The translations under genes and the position numbers were made by a program. A DNA stretch of 64,000 bases from Gavia stellata (Eukaryota > Chordata > Aves > Gaviiformes > Gaviidae): contig NC_082603.1 of assembly GCF_030936135.1 (NCBI RefSeq), forward strand, positions 17,700,880 to 17,764,879, read 5' to 3'. The stretch's first letter is position 1, and each line of letters starts with the position of its first letter. The notes beneath the pieces are model-generated. The model saw only the letters and a list, made by a program, of their open reading frames with translations, was not told the origin of the DNA and made no database searches. Positions 59,477 to 64,000 of this stretch are shown in pieces.

Positions 59477-62400
59477 CTGCAAGAAAGCAAATTAGTGTAT
59501 TTTCAGAGCAGTCGGACATTAATTAATACTATGCAGGTCAAATATTTAATAAAGATTTAAGAAAAAAAACTACAAAGCTTCTTCCCAAAAAGTGTATGCT
59601 TCCTCTGTTAGCACAAGTTTGAGTGCATGTTGTTGAAGTCCTCTTTGAAAAGAGCTGAATAGGATGAAAGCTTCAGCAGACCTTATCTGAATCTAGCATG
59701 ATCTCACACTGCAGTTCTTACATTCCAATATACAATATTATAAATTTTTAAAAAACATTTACTCTAAAAAAATGGTAGCAATTAAAAAACATTTGTTACC
59801 TATACCAATAAAACCAGTAAGTTAGTTTTAAAAAGGCTCAGTTTTGATATTTCAGACCAGAACAGGATGAGTAGCACTTTTGTTGACATGGAATGTGTTA
59901 AAGAAGATGGACAGCTTGCAAGACTTGAGGTATGAAGTTATTCAAAGGGCAGGGACTCCCCCTTAAAATTTGATTTTACCATGCAATTAGTTTAAGCTTA
60001 TGGGAGTAATAGGACCAAACAGTTTTTCATATTCTGCCACTTGAAGACCTACTTTGAGTTTCCTATTTCATTTTCTGGACTAAGTCTTCAGGTAGCATAG
60101 TTCTGTTGTTTTCAATCATTCAGGCCCTTTAAAATAGGGACCTGAGCTAACATTTTTAGAAAAGAATAAAAGTTGAAACAAGATCAGCTGGCAAGAGTCA
60201 GCAACTTACTGCTTCTCTCCTCCTGCGTTCTTGTTCCATTTTTCTAGCCAAGTTACGGTCTTGAACAGGAGTATGTTGTTGAGCTTCGGGCAGTTGTTTG
60301 CTCTTTTGTTCTTGTTGGGGCTCACAGTCTGTCGCTGCCATGGCATCCAACCCTGTGCCTTCATGGCCCCTTTAAAGAAAGCAGAAGAGATTGATATAGG
60401 ATAAAAGTTGTTTCTTCTTTTTCTTCATAACAAGCCTTTGCACCTGAGGAGAATTCTGCAAATAACTTAAATCAGCACATAGCACTCCAACTGTGCTTCT
60501 CTTTTACATGTTGATTCATAGTAATTTCCCTTCGCAAGAGGTATGTGCACACAGTTGTTGGGCTGTAGTAGGATAAGATTTCCTGTGTTCCATTTCCAAT
60601 CTATATGCACACCTGTGCATATACATGCTACACAAAGCTTACATGCGCTTTCTTTGACAGACGTACACTCTTAGATTTCTGTTATTTCCTTGGCCCATGA
60701 TGCTTTGCTTCTACAGTCTTCCTCTTCAACTAGTTATTCAAGTTAGATTTCACTGACTTCAGGCAAGCATCCGTAATGTCTTATTCCATGGAGCTACATG
60801 AGCTACATGCCCAGTTTCCTCCTCGTAGAAACCTGTAGTATCTGAAGGTGCCTGGACTGTTCACTATACGTTCTGAACAAGGAGTGTACTCTTAAGTCTG
60901 TCAAATGCTGTCTTTATTAAAATAATACACTCCCAAACAGGTAACCTATTCTAATACAGCCAGCAACGGGCAAGAGCAGGAGAATTTAGGAACCGGCTCA
61001 GACTTACCTTTCACAGGGTCAAACAAACAAGAAGGAAATCAAGACTATCAAAGACTGAAATATTACAGAAAGCAGATTTTCAAAAAGGTGGCAAACAGCA
61101 TTCTAAGCTATTACTGCAATGCAGTAATTAGTAGGCAGTCACTTATCCCACTCAGCATAATAATAGACCTCAGACTCGGATACATATGTGGGCACTCACT
61201 AAAACAGTGGCTGCAAACAACTAGGGAATAACACTACAGCAGTAGCTTATTGAATATGTTTCTCTACAGAAATGCAAAGAATTCTGCTGTCTGAAGTGGT
61301 GCACACTGGAACTCTTTTAGCTATGTTAACACCAAGTTCTTGAAGACTAGATTATCCTGCTTCCCCTTAGAATAGCAATAAGATGGGGATTTTCCTGGCT
61401 ACAGATATAGGAAAGTAAGATACTGAGGACAGGTGTGAATTCTGGTCATGACCAGAGGAATTGAGTGCTCCAGGGGACGAAAAAAAAAAAAAGAAAAAAA
61501 AAAAGAATACCCGACAAGTTTTTTTGAACTGTTGAAATGATACTGATTTGCAAGGGAAAAAGCCAGTTTGTGCATTTTGGATGTGCAGTTGTGCCTAGAG
61601 TGGTACAGCTCCCCCCTTCATCTGACACATAGCAATTACCTAATCCAAACCACTTGTTCCTGAATAACTAAGCCACCTAGTACCATACAAGCAAAAAATA
61701 GAATAATATTTAAACATACGTGGTTACAAACCTCTCTCTTTCTTGAGGAAACTTTTGCAGTTCCCTCTTGGCTTGCACCTGAGGCCTTAACTCCTGCGCT
61801 TGCCCCCTCCTCTTCTTTAATGCTGCTTTCCTGAACTGTTTGAAGCTCTCAGCAGATGTTTTTATTGGAGCTGGAAGCGTCATTGTTTTACATAAGCTTA
61901 CCCAGGAATCTACATTCTTAAATCTTGTATCCTGAAGTTTTAGAAAAAGGAAAACATGGAAGAGGCAAAAATACTCTACAACTACTAATCATCCATTATC
62001 TACTTAATTCTTACATTAGCACAATGTTGTTTTGACTGGACCTATTTAGGAATATCTACAACAAAATGACCTTACTTTGGCAGAATATTAGTGCAAGTAC
62101 AGCAATCTAAGCAGACTTCAATAAGCTTTCTCATCAACTTTGAAATTCTTTAGCAATATACTAAAAATCCTTAGCATTTCTTATCCAATCCTTTACGTCC
62201 ACCTCTCCATTTTTCAATTCCAGAAAAGATGAATTTACAAGACTGAGCTTATGCAAGGTCCATTGGCAATATTTTAATACAGAGAACAGGCATTTCATTT
62301 CTATACTAGGCTTGTAGGTTTTGTTTGTTTTAAATACCCATGTTTTCTCCCTCCCCTGCACCGTGGCATTTTCTTCACAGTGTAAAACAGCATAAAACCA

Positions 62401-63245
62401 GTATTCTTAAGAAGTACTGCTTGTAGTAGAAGATCACATGTTTATGAAGGAAACACATATTTTTGGAATTGAATTCAATAACTTAGTTAATAGCTTTCTG
62501 AAAGCTAAGTGCCTAAAGAAAAATCCTAGGAATACTGTAATTCAACAGACTATATACAAACTTTTTAGGTCTAGAGGCTGACATGATCAATTATTTAAAC
62601 TAGTAATTTTGATTTGATGTTTTCAAATAGCTGATTACCACAGAAGAATTTAAATAACAGGTAAGAAAATTCCTCTGTTCCTCTATTTAAGATAACCTAT
62701 TGTATGCTAGGAAATATTTTGCTTAAATTTCATAAAAACCTTCCAATTATTTCCTAATTGTAATAATGTAATCAAAAGTGTACTGTCCTGATTCAGAACA
62801 GATTTTTCAGTGGTACCCAAGGCTATATTCCACACTACTCTTATTTTTGTTACTGGATCAGCAAGGAACACTATTAAAACTAGATGAGATAAGCCATAAT
62901 TTTAATAACAATATGGATACATTATTTTTAACTTAAACTTACATCATTTGCCTTCTGAAATGATCAGAGCCCATAGATTTTTTTGGTTGCTTTTAGCACT
63001 AGAAATGAGATAAATCTGTACAGGTTATAACAATGCCCAAGACCTATCAGACACTAAATATTTGATTCATAGAAGACCAGATTTTCAGAGAAGATTCCAG
63101 GACAGGTAATTATTGATCTTAGTAAATATACTCAAGTTCTTCTCTTCAAATAGGACTTGAGCAACACTTACCTTCCTTGGAAGAATTTTGGATTTTGGCT
63201 CTAGCATGTTTTTACAATTAGGTTTATCATTAGGTGTACAATGAC
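59408..63245 (-). CDS. BRDT: BRDT, C-terminal four coding exons (5' part beyond the right edge)
   Basis: Four in-phase exons encode the last 166 full codons (plus two split codons) and TGA. Seen: a Lys/Pro/Asn-rich segment; DTRFKNVDSWVSL; ESFKQFRKAALKKRRGQ; a Gln/Glu/Arg-rich stretch; MEQERRRREAM; and the terminal TIDMNLQSDIMASFEEYLE. Known: this order (K-N-x-x-S-W, F-x-Q-F-R-x-A, R-R-R-E-A-M, T-I-D-M-x-x-Q-S-D) is the C-terminal region of BET proteins BRD4 and BRDT, and the last residues bind P-TEFb. BRDT reads acetylated histone H4 in male germ cells. Inferred: BRDT rather than BRD4, because of the neighbouring EPHX4 and BTBD8 and the divergent, compact sequence. The bromodomains and ET domain lie outside the window. 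Possible poly(A) sites on the minus strand are a variant ATTAAA at 59273-59278 and AATAAA at 58518-58523. Confidence 0.93.
59477..60209 (-). other. BRDT last intron
   Basis: A 0.7-kb AT-rich intron; nothing else recognised. Confidence 0.8.
60210..60369 (-). CDS. BRDT: BRDT penultimate coding exon
   Basis: 53 codons: GHEGTGLDAMAATDCEPQQE onwards to NLARKMEQERRRREA. It ends with the conserved BET basic block just before the terminal motif. The acceptor is TTAAAG/G and the donor GAAGCA/GTAAGT. A stop codon lies just upstream in this frame, which fixes the acceptor. Confidence 0.92.
60370..61731 (-). other. BRDT intron with a candidate cryptic exon
   Basis: A 1.36-kb intron. It contains a 47-nt candidate exon (61008-61054) with good splice sites and an A-rich run at 61480-61504. 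Confidence 0.75.
61008..61054 (-). other. Candidate stop-containing (poison) exon in BRDT
   Basis: On the minus strand a pyrimidine-containing tract and TTTCAG precede 47 bases that end at a near-perfect donor GAAAG/GTAAGT. Spliced after the 61732 exon it reads AG+T, CTT, TGA, so translation would stop after two residues. Included, it would remove the last two coding exons. It is not needed for the main frame, which joins correctly without it. No expression evidence. Confidence 0.35.
61732..61931 (-). CDS. BRDT: BRDT coding exon with the KN-SW and FKQFRKAA blocks
   Basis: 66 codons plus AG of the next. DTRFKNVDSWVSLCKTMTLP is followed by SAESFKQFRKAALKKRRGQA and a Gln/Arg/Glu-rich end (KFPQERE). 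The acceptor is TTCAG/GATA. The donor GAGAG/GTTTGT is non-optimal but keeps the frame (AG + G = Arg). Confidence 0.9.
61932..63171 (-). other. BRDT intron
   Basis: A 1.24-kb AT-rich intron; the small minus-strand frame at 62161-62361 has no recognisable product. Confidence 0.75.
63172..63245 (-). CDS. BRDT: BRDT internal coding exon (74 nt)
   Basis: Split codon then 24 residues: HCTPNDKPNCKNMLEPKSKI LPRK. The acceptor is TATCAG/GTCA behind an 18-base T tract (A18 on the plus strand), and the donor GGAAG/GTAAGT. Phase joins directly to DTRFKN of the next exon. The upstream exon must end with one spare base and was not found before the window edge. Confidence 0.82.
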
Positions 63246-63250
63246 CTGAT

Positions 63251-63268
63251 AAAAAAAAAAAAAAAAAA
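63251..63268. repeat. A18 homopolymer serving as pyrimidine tract
   Basis: On the minus strand this is T18, ending four bases before the BRDT acceptor AG at 63246-63247. A length-variable tract so close to a splice site could affect splicing. Confidence 0.85.
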
Positions 63269-64000
63269 GATTTTTCACTCATGTTGATTTTATGGACTAT
63301 GTTTCCTCAAATTTAAGTGATAAAAATTTAGTCATTCTAGAAATAGACTGAAGAATTTACACTGCATTTTTTCCTTATTATTATTTGGTTCAGAATGACA
63401 GAAATGCTCCCAAACATTCCCTAAGCTAAAGTTGAACTGGACCACTTCTCTGCAGTTTGGGGCAGGGAAAGGAATGGTTAAGCTCAGCTATAGCTGAGAA
63501 ATTAACTCCTGATTAATTCTGGGAGAGGTCCCAGTAGAGTGCCCGAAAAGTTTGGTCAGAAAGTCTCGACACAGCACCTTGCCAGTTGCTCACCTCCTGT
63601 CCCCTCCTCACCCAGCCCTCTTCCATTTTGGTTTCAGCATTATTTTAGAGTACCTCATTCATCATGTAAACTCATTTTACCTAAAGCTCTCCAGCCTATA
63701 GGTCAGCCAGTAAGGGCCATTCATCACATTTCCAGTAGCGTATAGGATGTATGAATACTCCATGCTGTTACCTCTTTATTACTTGTGAGGGAAAAAACCC
63801 TCAACACTTACACAAGCAAAGTGGAAGTGCTATTTTGACAATACTAACTTCAGATTAACAGTTCTGATATGCTGTCTTACTATAGAAGGTCCATACTACT
63901 TTGTGTGAAAAACACTTTCCTCAAACCTTTTAACTTCAAAAAACTTTTTAAATGCAGGAACAGATATAATTTCCTACAATCATTATGGTAAGCCTGAAAA
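63269..64000 (-). other. BRDT intron running off the right edge
   Basis: No exon with a spare-base phase-1 end was found. A possible donor-like GTAAGT occurs near 63,810 on the minus strand, but no coding frame in front of it resembles BRDT. Confidence 0.6.

Noticed and set aside
61732..61740. Apparent frame break between two BRDT exons
   Set aside because: On re-reading the CT repeat at 61731-61740 correctly, the exon ends GAG AG/GTTTGT. That leaves two bases which join the next exon in frame. No frameshift.

Overview
This is a vertebrate nuclear window, almost certainly from a bird. Coding sequence is split into short exons with GT-AG introns. Two GC-rich CpG islands mark promoters. A CR1-type LINE tail with the usual avian 3' end lies at about 24.3-24.5 kb. 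I saw no bacterial operon, CRISPR array, integrated virus or new multi-gene system. The content is three conserved genes, all on the minus strand, in the order BRDT > EPHX4 > BTBD8. From memory this is also the order on human chromosome 1p22.

Right end (59.4-63.2 kb): the last four coding exons of BRDT, a testis BET bromodomain protein. They encode the C-terminal region and the terminal P-TEFb-binding motif. The bromodomains and ET domain lie beyond the right edge. Middle (36.7-53.3 kb): a complete seven-exon EPHX4 of 366 codons, with a membrane anchor and the alpha/beta-hydrolase residues HGFP, Asp173, Tyr285 and His340. Left half (0.6-34.3 kb): 17 coding exons of BTBD8. The first nine encode a double-BTB and BACK-like region. 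They then continue in phase into the long low-complexity part once annotated separately as KIAA1107 (APache). A splice donor at the end of the 2.35-kb exon suggests one or more further exons left of the window.

I placed exons by reading the minus strand, requiring AG acceptors and GT donors, and checking that phase carries across every junction. All 17 BTBD8, 7 EPHX4 and 4 BRDT exons form continuous frames. Gene names rest on remembered family sequences, not on a search.

The rest is intron and intergenic DNA. It holds a CR1 tail; a 277-bp hAT-type element with perfect 14-bp inverted ends, inserted in an older CR1-like tail; AT/CA microsatellites; a 25-base G run; and homopolymers. The points most worth checking are a stop-containing candidate exon in BRDT that would remove its P-TEFb motif, an 81-base in-frame G-rich intron in BTBD8, the unbroken BTBD8-KIAA1107 frame, and the nested transposon.
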